Origin: JACCTH01 sp050741915
GTDB taxonomy: Bacteria > Actinomycetota > Acidimicrobiia > Spongiisociales > ZC4RG35
Reading direction: 5' to 3'
Assembly: GCA_050741915.1 (NCBI GenBank)
Contig: JBOGEX010000003.1
Coordinates: 1-36,761 of the forward strand
DNA length: 36,761 nt
The first letter of the stretch is position 1; each line of letters opens with the position of its first letter. Of this stretch, positions 22,257 through 30,226 are shown in pieces. Position numbers and translations under genes: made by a program. The notes under the pieces are model-generated. The model did not search any database. It worked only from the letters and a program-made list of their open reading frames with translations, and was not told the origin of the DNA.

Positions 22257-22262
22257 TACCGT
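22257..22262 (+). promoter_or_regulatory. Candidate -10 element for leaderless acpS mRNA
   Basis: TACCGT ends six bases before the acpS ATG, and no ribosome binding site is seen. The spacing and TANNNT form suit a leaderless transcript, and the GGTACC context is shared with the udg site. Reading on from glmS, 27 bases upstream, is an alternative. Confidence 0.4.
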
Positions 22263-22268
22263 GACCGT

Positions 22269-22643
22269 ATGCGCATCCTTGGCCTCGGAGTAGATCTAGC
22301 CGACATTGCCCGGGTCGAGTCGGTGCTCGAGCGTTATCCCCGTTTTGCCGACCGCTGCTTCACCGAGCACGAGCGCACCTATGCCCGGCGCTTTGCCAAT
22401 CCGGCGCGGCGGTATGCGGCGAGATTTGCCGGCAAGGAGGCAGTGATGAAGTCCCTCGGCACTGGCTATCGGCGCATACGTTGGACCGATGTCGAGATCA
22501 CCGGCGGGGGCAAGCCCACCGTCAATCTGTACGGGACCGGGCGGAGCCGGGCGGAAGCTCTCGGTGTCACGGAGGTGCTGGTGACGATCACCCATACCGA
22601 TACCAGCGCTCTCGTGATGGCGGTTGCCGTCGGAGAGCACTGA
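22269..22643 (+). CDS. acpS: Holo-[acyl-carrier-protein] synthase
   Basis: Transfers phosphopantetheine from CoA to acyl carrier protein. The 124-residue product is a typical short AcpS, with the magnesium-binding aspartate D9 in LGLGVDLADIARVE and the catalytic glutamate E57 in ARFAGKEAVMKSLGTG. FTEHERTYA and VTITHTDTSALVMAVA are also family motifs. It ends directly against the nnr GTG start. In actinobacteria acpS and nnr are commonly neighbours of alr. Confidence 0.96.
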   Translation: MRILGLGVDLADIARVESVLERYPRFADRCFTEHERTYARRFANPARRYAARFAGKEAVMKSLGTGYRRIRWTDVEITGGGKPTVNLYGTGRSRAEALGVTEVLVTITHTDTSALVMAVAVGEH

Positions 22644-23999
22644 GTGCTCCCAGTTATCACACCCGCTGAGGCGGCTCGACTCGATCGACGAAGCGCTGTT
22701 CCCGTCGCCTTGCTGATGGACCGGGCCGGGTGGGCGGTTGTCCAAGCCGCCGTGAGCATGGGCATGGCCTATGGGCGCCACGTCGCGGTGCTGGTTGGCC
22801 CGGGCAACAACGGAGGGGACGGTTACGTTGCCGCTCGGCTGCTGAGAGAACGCGGGGTCGGGGTCAAGGTTCACGCACTAACGCCGCCGAGGACCGACGA
22901 GGCGAGAAAGGCGGCGGATCGGGCGTCCCGGGCAGGTGTGCCGATCGGGGACCTGAAGGAACCTGAACCCGTGGCTCTAGTCATAGATGCCCTCTTTGGT
23001 GGTGGCTTCCGGCCGACTCCCGCCGTGGATGCATGGATCGAGAGCGAGCAACGGGTGCTGGCGGTCGATATCCCGAGCGGGGTCGACCCGCTTTCGGGAC
23101 GGGTGGCCGACGCCGCTTTCCGAGCCGAGCGGACGGTCACATTCGGTGCGTACAAGGCCGGCCACCTGTTGAACGAAGGAGCCGAGTACTCGGGCTCGAT
23201 CGAGGTGACCGACATCGGGCTTCCTCCCCCTGAACCGGTCATGTATCTGACGGAGGCATCGGATGCCCCCCTTCCCACCCGGGCCCGCCGCGTCCACAAA
23301 TGGTCGGCAGGGTCCGTACTCGTGGTAGGCGGTGCGGTAGGCATGACTGGAGCAGCGGTGATGGCGGCCCGGGCGGCACAGCAATTTGGCGCCGGTGCCG
23401 TCGGGCTAGCTGTCCCCGACTCCGCCGCCGCGGTGGCGGCTGCCACTGCCCCCGAACTGCTCCATCATCGCTTCGACGACCTCCCCGACCGCTATCAGGT
23501 GTTGGTGATCGGCCCCGGTCTTGGTCGCGATCACGACGACTTGGCAACGAAAGTAATCACCACCTGGAGCGGACCGGTGGTGGTAGACGCCGACGCTCTC
23601 TCGATCGTCACCGAGCTCGGGGCCGCGATCGATTCGAAAATGGTCCTGACTCCGCACGGCGGTGAGCTCCGCCGGCTGGGCGGTGGTGAGCCCTCGCCCG
23701 AAAACGCCACCGCCCTCGCCCAGAGGTTGGGCGCGGTTGTGCTGCTGAAAGGCAATCCGACCGTTGTCGCCAGCGACGACCTGCCGTGGATCGTCAACAC
23801 CGGAGGGCCGGAACTGGCGACCATCGGTACGGGTGACGTGCTCGCCGGAATGATTGGGGCGCTGCTCGCCCAGGGTCTCGATCCAACTGCCGCCGCCCGC
23901 GCGGCCGCCTTCTGGCATGGAAAGGCCGGGGCGCGGCTGGCCCGGAGGACAACGGTTACCGCCCCCGGGCTTATCGAAGAAGTCGGTCGTATCCGATGA
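22644..23999 (+). CDS. nnr: Bifunctional NAD(P)H-hydrate repair enzyme (epimerase/dehydratase)
   Basis: Repairs damaged NAD(P)H hydrates. The N-terminal YjeF epimerase domain (about 1-210) has LMDRAGWAVVQ, GPGNNGGDGYVAARLL (53-68) and AVDIPSGVDPLSG. The C-terminal ADP-dependent dehydratase domain (about 215-451), of ribokinase-like fold, has TPHGGELRRL and GTGDVLAGMIGALLAQG with the catalytic aspartate. The GTG start adjoins the acpS stop without a gap. The 451-residue length fits the fused form, and the stop overlaps alr by four bases. Confidence 0.95.
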   Translation: MLPVITPAEAARLDRRSAVPVALLMDRAGWAVVQAAVSMGMAYGRHVAVLVGPGNNGGDGYVAARLLRERGVGVKVHALTPPRTDEARKAADRASRAGVPIGDLKEPEPVALVIDALFGGGFRPTPAVDAWIESEQRVLAVDIPSGVDPLSGRVADAAFRAERTVTFGAYKAGHLLNEGAEYSGSIEVTDIGLPPPEPVMYLTEASDAPLPTRARRVHKWSAGSVLVVGGAVGMTGAAVMAARAAQQFGAGAVGLAVPDSAAAVAAATAPELLHHRFDDLPDRYQVLVIGPGLGRDHDDLATKVITTWSGPVVVDADALSIVTELGAAIDSKMVLTPHGGELRRLGGGEPSPENATALAQRLGAVVLLKGNPTVVASDDLPWIVNTGGPELATIGTGDVLAGMIGALLAQGLDPTAAARAAAFWHGKAGARLARRTTVTAPGLIEEVGRIR

Positions 24000-25075
24000 G
24001 ACCCTCATGGGTCGAAGTCGACCTCGGCGCCATCCGCCACAACGTCACCGCGTTGCGAGAACTGGTCGCCCCAGCCGCCGTGTGCGCGGTGGTGAAGGCC
24101 GACGGCTACGGCCATGGCGACGTCCCGGTGGCGGAGGCGGCGCTCGGGGCGGGGGCGGAATGGCTGGCAGTGGCGTTGCTCGAGGAGGGGATCCGCCTGC
24201 GGGAGGCAGGAATTGAGGCTCCCATTCTGGTCCTGTCGGAGCCGAGTCGGTCGGATGTGACCGAGCTCCTGCATTGGCGTCTGACTCCGACTGTCTACCG
24301 GGGCGAGACGATCGATGCCCTCGGCGCGGCAGCGACCGTGATGAGCGGGGTTCACCTGAAGATCGACACCGGGATGCACCGGGTGGGCGCCCGACCCGAG
24401 GACGTCCCCGACCTGGTGGCCCGAATCGATCGACATCCGCTCTTGGCCCTGGCGGGAGTCTTTACCCACTTCGCCGTCTCGGAGGAAGACGACGGCTTTA
24501 CGACCGATCAAGTGGAGCGATTCGACCGCGCCACCCGGGGCTCGGAAGCGTCACTGATTCACATGGCCAATACCGCCGGCGCCATCCTCCACCCATCCTC
24601 CCGTCGCGATCTGGTTCGCCTGGGGATTGGGGTCTATGGACTGCACCCGAGCGACGCCACGCGGCCCCACATCGACCTGCGCCCGGCAATGCGGATCGTC
24701 TCCCATGTTGGATTCGTGCAGCGGCTCCCGGCGGGAGCTCGACCCTCCTATGGCAGGCGGCGACCTCTCGACCAGGACGCCTTTGTGGCCACCGTGCCTG
24801 TCGGCTACGCCGACGGGGTGCCGCGCCTCTTGTCCGACCGGCTCGAAGTGCTGATTCGAGGGAGGCGCCGACCGCTGGCAGGGAGCGTGACGATGGACCA
24901 GATCGTCGTCGACGTTGGCGACGAGGCTGTCGACTATGGGGAAGAAGTGGTCCTGATCGGCGCGCAGGGGGAAGAGCAGATCAGCGCCGATGAGTGGTCG
25001 TCGATGCTGGGCACGATCTCTTATGAGGTGGTCTGCCAGATCGGACCCCGCCTCCCCCGTCGGTACGAATCATGA
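23996..25075 (+). CDS. alr: Alanine racemase
   Basis: PLP-dependent enzyme making D-alanine for peptidoglycan. The 359-residue protein carries the PLP lysine K34 in AVVKADGYGHG and the catalytic tyrosine Y271 in VPVGYADGVPRLL. It also has the substrate-region motifs KIDTGMHRVG, MANTAGAI and VRLGIGVYGLHP. The C-terminal beta domain shows SVTMDQIVVDVGD. Start and stop overlap nnr and the P1 peptidase by four bases each, giving a tight nnr-alr-peptidase unit. Confidence 0.97.
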   Translation: MRPSWVEVDLGAIRHNVTALRELVAPAAVCAVVKADGYGHGDVPVAEAALGAGAEWLAVALLEEGIRLREAGIEAPILVLSEPSRSDVTELLHWRLTPTVYRGETIDALGAAATVMSGVHLKIDTGMHRVGARPEDVPDLVARIDRHPLLALAGVFTHFAVSEEDDGFTTDQVERFDRATRGSEASLIHMANTAGAILHPSSRRDLVRLGIGVYGLHPSDATRPHIDLRPAMRIVSHVGFVQRLPAGARPSYGRRRPLDQDAFVATVPVGYADGVPRLLSDRLEVLIRGRRRPLAGSVTMDQIVVDVGDEAVDYGEEVVLIGAQGEEQISADEWSSMLGTISYEVVCQIGPRLPRRYES

Positions 25076-25974
25076 CGCTGACGGCGATCGCCGGAGTGAA
25101 GGTCGGTCATTGGACCGATCCGGAGCTCCTGACCGGTTGCACGGTGATTGTCCTGCCCGAGCCCAACGTGACCGGGGTCGATGTGCGCGGTGGAGCACCC
25201 GGCACCCGCGAAACCGACCTCCTCGGGGTGGGGATGAGGGTCGAGCAGGTGCAGGCGATCCTCCTCACGGGAGGCAGTGCTTTTGGACTGGCCGCAGCAG
25301 AGGGCGTCGTGCGCGAGCTTTTGGCCGACGGCCGGGGTCATCCGACTCCGCCAACTCCCGTTCCAATCGTTCCCGCGGCGGTCGTTTTCGACCTGCCGTT
25401 GGAAGGTGGCGGAGTGCGGCCCGGTCCCGACGCCGGTGCTCTCGCCTATCGAGCGGCTTCTGAGGCCGAGATGGTCCTCGGTCGGGTCGGGGCGGGTGCC
25501 GCCACCTCCTCTGCCAAGTGGCGCGGTTTCGAGAAGCGGGTGATGACGGGAATCGGTTCAGCGGTGGCGCCAACCCCGGACGGCCACCTGGTGGCGGCGC
25601 TGGTGGTCATGAACCCGGTCGGCGACGTCTTCAGTCTCGATGGTCGTTCGCTCACCGGGGGCGATCTCATTCCGGGGCCGCCCGCACCTCCGCCCTGGGC
25701 GGGGACCAACACGACGCTGGTGTCAATCGTCACCGACGCGGCGATGTCGCGAGCGGAGTTGACTCGACTGGGAATTCGGGCCCACGACGCCATCGGGGCC
25801 TGTGTTCGTCCTGCTCACACTCGTTTCGACGGCGACGTCGTTTTCATGACCGCCACCGGATCGGAAAGAGGCGACGTTGACCTGGCGGCGGAAGCGGCGT
25901 TTGTCGCCACCGGACTGGCAATCGAGACCTCAGTGACGGCGAGCTTGGGCCTGGGCGAGCCGGCTACCAGCTAG
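25072..25974 (+). CDS. P1 (S58, DmpA/aminopeptidase-type) family peptidase
   Basis: A 300-residue protein of the self-processing N-terminal nucleophile family that includes DmpA D-aminopeptidase and BapA. Seen motifs: AGVKVGHWTD, GGAPGTRETDLL, ILLTGGSAFGLAAAEGVV, DAGALAYRAAS and the region around the expected autocleavage site, AGTNTTLVSIVTDA, where a threonine would become the new N-terminus. Substrate cannot be told from sequence. Overlap with alr invites the idea of D-alanyl or other small-peptide turnover, but this is inference. It is convergent with the desaturase, sharing four bases. Confidence 0.9.
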   Translation: MTLTAIAGVKVGHWTDPELLTGCTVIVLPEPNVTGVDVRGGAPGTRETDLLGVGMRVEQVQAILLTGGSAFGLAAAEGVVRELLADGRGHPTPPTPVPIVPAAVVFDLPLEGGGVRPGPDAGALAYRAASEAEMVLGRVGAGAATSSAKWRGFEKRVMTGIGSAVAPTPDGHLVAALVVMNPVGDVFSLDGRSLTGGDLIPGPPAPPPWAGTNTTLVSIVTDAAMSRAELTRLGIRAHDAIGACVRPAHTRFDGDVVFMTATGSERGDVDLAAEAAFVATGLAIETSVTASLGLGEPATS

Positions 25975-26861
25975 GCGAAGCGAGCTTCGAACCTCTCGGC
26001 CCGAGCGATGATTTGGTGAGGGAGCTGCATCAGCTTCTCCTGAATCTCTGCGGCCTTGCTGGTGAGGTTGTCCAAAGCCCCAATGTTCCAATCGCGCAGC
26101 AGCGGTTGCAGGACCCGATCATGATGGATGCGCAGGTTGTAGACGCCTGCTTTGGCGATCTCGATCGAGCGGCGGAGAAATCCGGGGATGACTGTTCCTG
26201 GCATCTCGAAACTGGAGAGCGCCTTGTAAATCCCTTCCAATGCCAGGGAAGGAGCCTCCTTCACCAGCGCGGCCATCGCTCCCTTGTAGAAGATGAAGTG
26301 ATGGTTCTCGTCGGAGGCAATGAGTCTCATGAGCTCAAAAGCCACCGGGTCGTCGGTGAGTTTGCCGGCGTTGCGGTGCGAGACCCTGGTGGCGAGCTCT
26401 TGCGCGGTCGTGTAGGCGAAGAGCTCGGCGATGTTCTGCCAGGACGGGTGGTAGCCGGTGGTCATTACCGACAGGCGGTCGTCCTCTAGCAGCCGGGGAT
26501 TGCAGTTACGCGAGGTGAGCAGGTAGCTGCGAAGAGCCATGGCGTGTTGGCCCTCCTCGGCCGTCCACAATCGGTTCCACTCGGCCAAGGCTGAGCCCTC
26601 GGGCACCCGGCTTTCAATAGCGGAGTGGTAGTAGGGAAGGTTGTCCTCGGTCAACAGATTGAGGACGAGGGAGGTGCGGGCGGCTTCTGAGATCGTGCAC
26701 TGGGAGCTGTCCCACGGCTCGGTGACATAGTTGCGACCTCGTTCCCAGGGGACGAACTCGTGGAAGTACCAGTGCTCGCGCCGCTGGCGGTGTTCGGCGT
26801 AAAGCCGTTTGATCTCGGGTTCGATCGCGTTGAGGACTTCCAGTTGTTGATCGAACGCCAC
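25971..26861 (-). CDS. Soluble acyl-[ACP] desaturase (diiron)
   Basis: Introduces a double bond into ACP-bound fatty acids. The GTG at 26861 gives 296 residues. Diiron ligands match the plant/actinobacterial family: E72 in LLTEDNLPYYH, E103/H106 in WTAEEGQHAM, E155 in AQELATRVSH, and E185/H188 in ASDENHHFIF. A longer upstream frame would run into the divergent udg gene and is rejected. TAAAGT seven bases before the GTG and the lack of a ribosome binding site suggest a leaderless mRNA. Specific position of desaturation is unknown. Confidence 0.92.
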   Translation of the reverse strand: MAFDQQLEVLNAIEPEIKRLYAEHRQRREHWYFHEFVPWERGRNYVTEPWDSSQCTISEAARTSLVLNLLTEDNLPYYHSAIESRVPEGSALAEWNRLWTAEEGQHAMALRSYLLTSRNCNPRLLEDDRLSVMTTGYHPSWQNIAELFAYTTAQELATRVSHRNAGKLTDDPVAFELMRLIASDENHHFIFYKGAMAALVKEAPSLALEGIYKALSSFEMPGTVIPGFLRRSIEIAKAGVYNLRIHHDRVLQPLLRDWNIGALDNLTSKAAEIQEKLMQLPHQIIARAERFEARFA

Positions 26862-26868
26862 GGGCTCA

Positions 26869-26874
26869 ACTTTA
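26869..26874 (-). promoter_or_regulatory. Candidate -10 element for the leaderless desaturase mRNA
   Basis: TAAAGT, read on the minus strand, ends seven bases before the GTG at 26861. The TANNNT form and spacing support both a leaderless transcript and the choice of this start. It lies in a 67-bp divergent region shared with udg. Confidence 0.4.
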
Positions 26875-26915
26875 CCCGTCGGCGTTCGCAAGCAAACCCC
26901 AGGCCCCGATCCAGG

Positions 26916-26921
26916 TACCTT
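26916..26921 (+). promoter_or_regulatory. Candidate -10 element for leaderless udg mRNA
   Basis: TACCTT within CAGGTACCTT ends seven bases before the udg ATG at 26929, and no ribosome binding site is visible. It is the plus-strand half of the divergent udg/desaturase control region. No clear -35 box or operator was seen. Confidence 0.45.
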
Positions 26922-26928
26922 TGCGGGC

Positions 26929-27546
26929 ATGAGCGAGGCGTTGCGGGAGCTCGAGCAGGAAGCTTTGGTCTGCACTCGCTGCAGGCTGGCCGAGGCCAGA
27001 ACCCAGGTGGTCTTTGGCGTGGGCGACCCGGCGGCCGACCTTATGTTTGTCGGGGAGGCTCCCGGCTTCAATGAAGACCAGCAAGGCGAACCCTTCGTCG
27101 GAGCCGCCGGACAGCTACTCAATCGCCTCCTCTCCGAGATTGGCCTATCCCGCGAAGACGTCTACATCGCCAACGTCATCAAGTGCCGGCCCCCGGGCAA
27201 TCGCGATCCAATGCCGGATGAGATCGACTGTTGCAAGAGCTACCTCCGCGGGCAGATCAGCCTGATCGACCCGCATGTGGTAGCCACCCTCGGCAATTTC
27301 GCCACCAAGCTTCTCCTCCGGACCGAGACCGGCATCACTCGGTTGCGGGGCCGCAGCTATCCCTGGTGGCAGGGACGTCTGCTGGTACCGACCTACCACC
27401 CCGCCGCCGCCCTACGTTCGCCGAACACCCTGATTCCGGAGATGCAAGGCGATTTCCAACTCATCAATCGCGCCCTCCGGACGACGAGGGTCCGGCCGGA
27501 ACCGGTGGTCGAGAAGATGAGCGAGCAGATGAACCTTTTCTCGTGA
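26929..27546 (+). CDS. udg: Uracil-DNA glycosylase, family 4 (Fe-S)
   Basis: Removes uracil from DNA in base-excision repair. The 205 residues contain the family-4 motif A GEAPGFNEDQQGEPFVG (from residue 42) and motif B YHPAAAL. Four or more cysteines are suitable for an iron-sulfur cluster (C15, C18, C86, C101 or C102). The end QMNLFS resembles clamp-binding peptides (QxxLF), a possible beta-clamp contact. It is divergent from the desaturase and nine bases upstream of tsaE. Confidence 0.94.
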   Translation: MSEALRELEQEALVCTRCRLAEARTQVVFGVGDPAADLMFVGEAPGFNEDQQGEPFVGAAGQLLNRLLSEIGLSREDVYIANVIKCRPPGNRDPMPDEIDCCKSYLRGQISLIDPHVVATLGNFATKLLLRTETGITRLRGRSYPWWQGRLLVPTYHPAAALRSPNTLIPEMQGDFQLINRALRTTRVRPEPVVEKMSEQMNLFS

Positions 27547-27555
27547 CTGCCACCG

Positions 27556-28011
27556 ATGTTTGAAGTCTGCAGCTCGCAGCCGGCAGACACCGCCAACCTC
27601 GGCGCCCGGCTCTCGCCCATGCTCGAAGCCGGCGACATTGTGCTTCTGGTCGGTGCGCTCGGGTCGGGGAAAACCCTATTTGTCGGCGGGTTGGCCGCGG
27701 GACTCGGAGTCGACGAGAGCGTGACGAGCCCGTCGTTCGTGCTGGTGCGCCAATATCGCACCGGGTTCTTGCCTCTGACTCATGCCGACATCTACCGGCT
27801 CAGGACCCGCAACGAGTTCGAGGACCTCGATCTCATTGCTGACTCCGAAGATGGGGTGCTGGTGATCGAGTGGGGAGATGCGATTGAGGCTGCCTTGCCA
27901 ATTGACCACCTACGGGTCGACTTCGATATCGATGAGGACGAGTCGCGGACGATCACGTTCACGCCGAGCGGCCGTTGGGCTGCCCGGCTTCCGGGCGGTC
28001 TCTTGTTGTGA
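27556..28011 (+). CDS. tsaE: tRNA t6A37 synthesis ATPase TsaE
   Basis: ATPase partner of TsaB-TsaD in forming N6-threonylcarbamoyladenosine at tRNA position 37. The 151-residue product has the Walker A motif GALGSGKT (33-40), then SPSFVLVRQY, LTHADIYRL and VLVIEWGD, all typical. In actinobacteria tsaE usually follows alr; here three genes lie between them. The stop overlaps tsaB by four bases (GTGA). Confidence 0.95.
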   Translation: MFEVCSSQPADTANLGARLSPMLEAGDIVLLVGALGSGKTLFVGGLAAGLGVDESVTSPSFVLVRQYRTGFLPLTHADIYRLRTRNEFEDLDLIADSEDGVLVIEWGDAIEAALPIDHLRVDFDIDEDESRTITFTPSGRWAARLPGGLLL

Positions 28012-28718
28012 AGTTGCTGGCCATCGAAACCGCCACTGCTCAGTCAGCAGTGGCACTGACCCTGGATCGGCAAGTGCAAGCGACCGCAACCCGCGTCGAT
28101 CGCACCGGGCATGGGTCCTTCCTTGTTCCCGCCATCGACTTCTGTCTTGATCAAGCGGGTTGGTTTCCAGACGACCTCGACGCCATAGTCGTCGACATCG
28201 GTCCAGGGCTTTACACCGGGATCAGGGTTGGGATCGCGACGGCTCAGGGTTTGTCGGCTGCGCTTGGAATCCCGGTGGTAACCGCCTCGTCGCTCGATGC
28301 CCAGGCGTTGGCGGCCTACACCGGCCATCGCCACATCTTCTCGGTGGTCGATGTGCGGCGGGGAGAGCTGGCAGTCTCCACCTATCGACCCGTGCCAGGA
28401 GGTGTGGTTCGCGATGGCGAGGCCGAGCTGATGCATCCGGACCAGTTACGTGACACCTTGATGTCCGACCCCGGCAACCCTTTGGTCGTCGGCGATGTCC
28501 CGGTGTTGCCCGATTCGGTCCTGAGAGGCCAGCATCGGGTGAAGGTGGGAAGGCCGCGCTACCCGGCCGTCCGGGCGGTGCTCGAGATTGGAATGTCGAA
28601 GCTCGAAAAGGACAGCTTTGCTTCCGAGCCCTTGACTCCTCTCTATCTGCGCGAGCCGGATGTGAACCTCAACTGGGAGAAGCTCTCGCCGGAGGATCCG
28701 TGGTCGTCAATTTCTTGA
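28008..28718 (+). CDS. tsaB: tRNA t6A37 synthesis scaffold TsaB
   Basis: Inactive ASKHA-fold partner that dimerises with TsaD. The GTG at 28008 gives 236 residues beginning VKLLAIETATAQSAVAL, the canonical start. DAIVVDIGPGLYTGIRVGIATAQGLSAALGIP is diagnostic, and the C-terminus reads PLTPLYLREPDVN. It overlaps tsaE by four bases and rimI by 19 bases. An upstream in-frame start would lie deep in tsaE and is rejected. Confidence 0.95.
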   Translation: MKLLAIETATAQSAVALTLDRQVQATATRVDRTGHGSFLVPAIDFCLDQAGWFPDDLDAIVVDIGPGLYTGIRVGIATAQGLSAALGIPVVTASSLDAQALAAYTGHRHIFSVVDVRRGELAVSTYRPVPGGVVRDGEAELMHPDQLRDTLMSDPGNPLVVGDVPVLPDSVLRGQHRVKVGRPRYPAVRAVLEIGMSKLEKDSFASEPLTPLYLREPDVNLNWEKLSPEDPWSSIS

Positions 28719-29197
28719 TCCGACCGATGGCGGAGTCCGACATAGGTGCCTGTCTCCAGATCGAAGAGGCGACCTACCCGGTCCCTTGGACGGAAGGGAT
28801 TTTTAAAGAGGAGATGGTGGCGGCTGGACGGACCTATCTCGTGGCGGAGGGTCCCCGGGGGATCGCGGGGTACGCCGGCCTGATGGTGGTGCTGCCAGAT
28901 GCTCATGTCACCTCGGTCACGGTGGACCCGGCGTTGCGGGGTCGCAACGTCGGAACCGGGCTGATGCTCGAGCTGGCAACGGCTGCCCGGATGGCCGGGG
29001 CCCGGAGCCTGACTCTGGAGGTTCGGGTCTCGAATCGCAGTGCCCAGGCCCTATACACCAAATTCGGGATGGCCCCCGTGGGCGTGCGCAAGCTCTACTA
29101 CCGCGACGAGGACGCGCTCATCATGTGGGTGCACGACGTCGATTCTGATCTGTACGGAGAGAGGCTCGATGCGATCCGCCAGGAGCTGGGTTCGTGA
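28700..29197 (+). CDS. rimI: RimI-type ribosomal protein/N-terminal acetyltransferase
   Basis: GNAT acetyltransferase, classically acting on the N-terminus of S18. The 165 residues show IRPMAESDIGACLQIEEATYPVPWTEGIF, the acetyl-CoA loop VDPALRGRNVGTGLM (about 75-89), LEVRVSNRSAQALYTKFGM and YYRDEDALIMW. The GTG at 28700 has GGAGG at 28691-28695. A TTG at 28715 in a TTGA overlap with tsaB lacks such a site. It sits between tsaB and tsaD, the usual place. Confidence 0.93.
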   Translation: MVVNFLIRPMAESDIGACLQIEEATYPVPWTEGIFKEEMVAAGRTYLVAEGPRGIAGYAGLMVVLPDAHVTSVTVDPALRGRNVGTGLMLELATAARMAGARSLTLEVRVSNRSAQALYTKFGMAPVGVRKLYYRDEDALIMWVHDVDSDLYGERLDAIRQELGS

Positions 29198-30198
29198 CCC
29201 CGCTGATCCTCTCCTTCGAAACCAGCTGCGACGAGACTGCGGTGGCGGTGGTGAAGGGGCGCGAGGTGCTTTCCTCGATTCTCTCGTCGCAGGTCGACTT
29301 GCATTCCCGCTTCGGAGGAGTAGTGCCTGAGGTGGCGGCGCGGGCCCACGTCGAAGCCATCCGCCCGCTGACCCATCGAGCTCTGGTGGAATCAGGCGTT
29401 CATCCCGCCGACCTCGATGCGGTGGCAGCCACTGCCGGCCCGGGCCTGGTGGGAGCTTTGCTCGTCGGTCACTCGTTCGCCAAGGCCACCGCCTTCGCTC
29501 GTCAGCTTCCGTTCATCGGGATCGATCACATGGAGGGGCACCTGATGGCTCCGCGGATCGAGTTCGAGGAGTTCCAACCTCCGGCCGTGGTGCTCCTGGC
29601 CTCGGGGGGCCACTCCCAGATCATCCACGTCATCGAATGGGGCGAGTATCAGGTAATGGGCGAAACGATCGACGACGCCGCCGGCGAGGCTTTCGACAAA
29701 CTCGCTCGCCTCCTCGGCCTCGGGTTTCCGGGCGGTCCCGAGATCGACCGCGCCTCCATCGGTGGAGATCCGGCGGCGGTGGCATTTCCGCGTGCGCTAC
29801 CCGGCCGGCCCTATCACGTTTCCTTCTCGGGTTTGAAGACGTCGGTGAGCACGTATCTTCGCAAGGCGAAGGCGAATGACGGGCTGCCGCCCCTGGCGGA
29901 TGTCGCCGCGTCCGTGCAGGAGGCGATCGTGGACGTGCTCGTGCAGAAGACGCTGCGGGCGGTTGATGACACCGGGGTGAGAGTTCTCGGAGCCGGGGGC
30001 GGGGTCCTGGCCAATCGCCGTCTCCGAACCCGCCTGGGGGAAGAGGTCGGGTCGCGGGGAGTGACCCTGTGCTTGCCCTCGCCCGCTCTCTGCACCGACA
30101 ACGCAGCCATGATCGGGGTAGTCGCCGGGCACTGGCTCGCCCAGGGTCAGCTCAGCGATTGGGCCGCGTCGGTCGATCCCGGCCGTCGCCTTGGCTGA
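29194..30198 (+). CDS. tsaD: tRNA N6-adenosine threonylcarbamoyltransferase TsaD
   Basis: Catalytic subunit transferring threonylcarbamoyl to A37 of ANN-decoding tRNAs. The 334-residue product starts at GTG (MTPLILSFETSCDETAVAVV). It carries metal ligands H112 and H116 in DHMEGHL and the C-terminal aspartate in CTDNAAMIG. Other motifs are TAGPGLVGALLVG, LLASGGHSQI, FDKLARLLGLGFPGGPEIDR and SFSGLKT. It overlaps rimI by four bases and is convergent with the PPOX gene, 28 bases away. Confidence 0.97.
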   Translation: MTPLILSFETSCDETAVAVVKGREVLSSILSSQVDLHSRFGGVVPEVAARAHVEAIRPLTHRALVESGVHPADLDAVAATAGPGLVGALLVGHSFAKATAFARQLPFIGIDHMEGHLMAPRIEFEEFQPPAVVLLASGGHSQIIHVIEWGEYQVMGETIDDAAGEAFDKLARLLGLGFPGGPEIDRASIGGDPAAVAFPRALPGRPYHVSFSGLKTSVSTYLRKAKANDGLPPLADVAASVQEAIVDVLVQKTLRAVDDTGVRVLGAGGGVLANRRLRTRLGEEVGSRGVTLCLPSPALCTDNAAMIGVVAGHWLAQGQLSDWAASVDPGRRLG

Positions 30199-30226
30199 CG
30201 CTTCTGCGCGGACTCGCTGCCCCGAG

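Noticed and set aside
26862..27122. N-terminal extension of the acyl-ACP desaturase frame
   Set aside because: The extra 87 residues are antisense to udg, show no homology, and a family-like start with a -10 motif exists at 26861.
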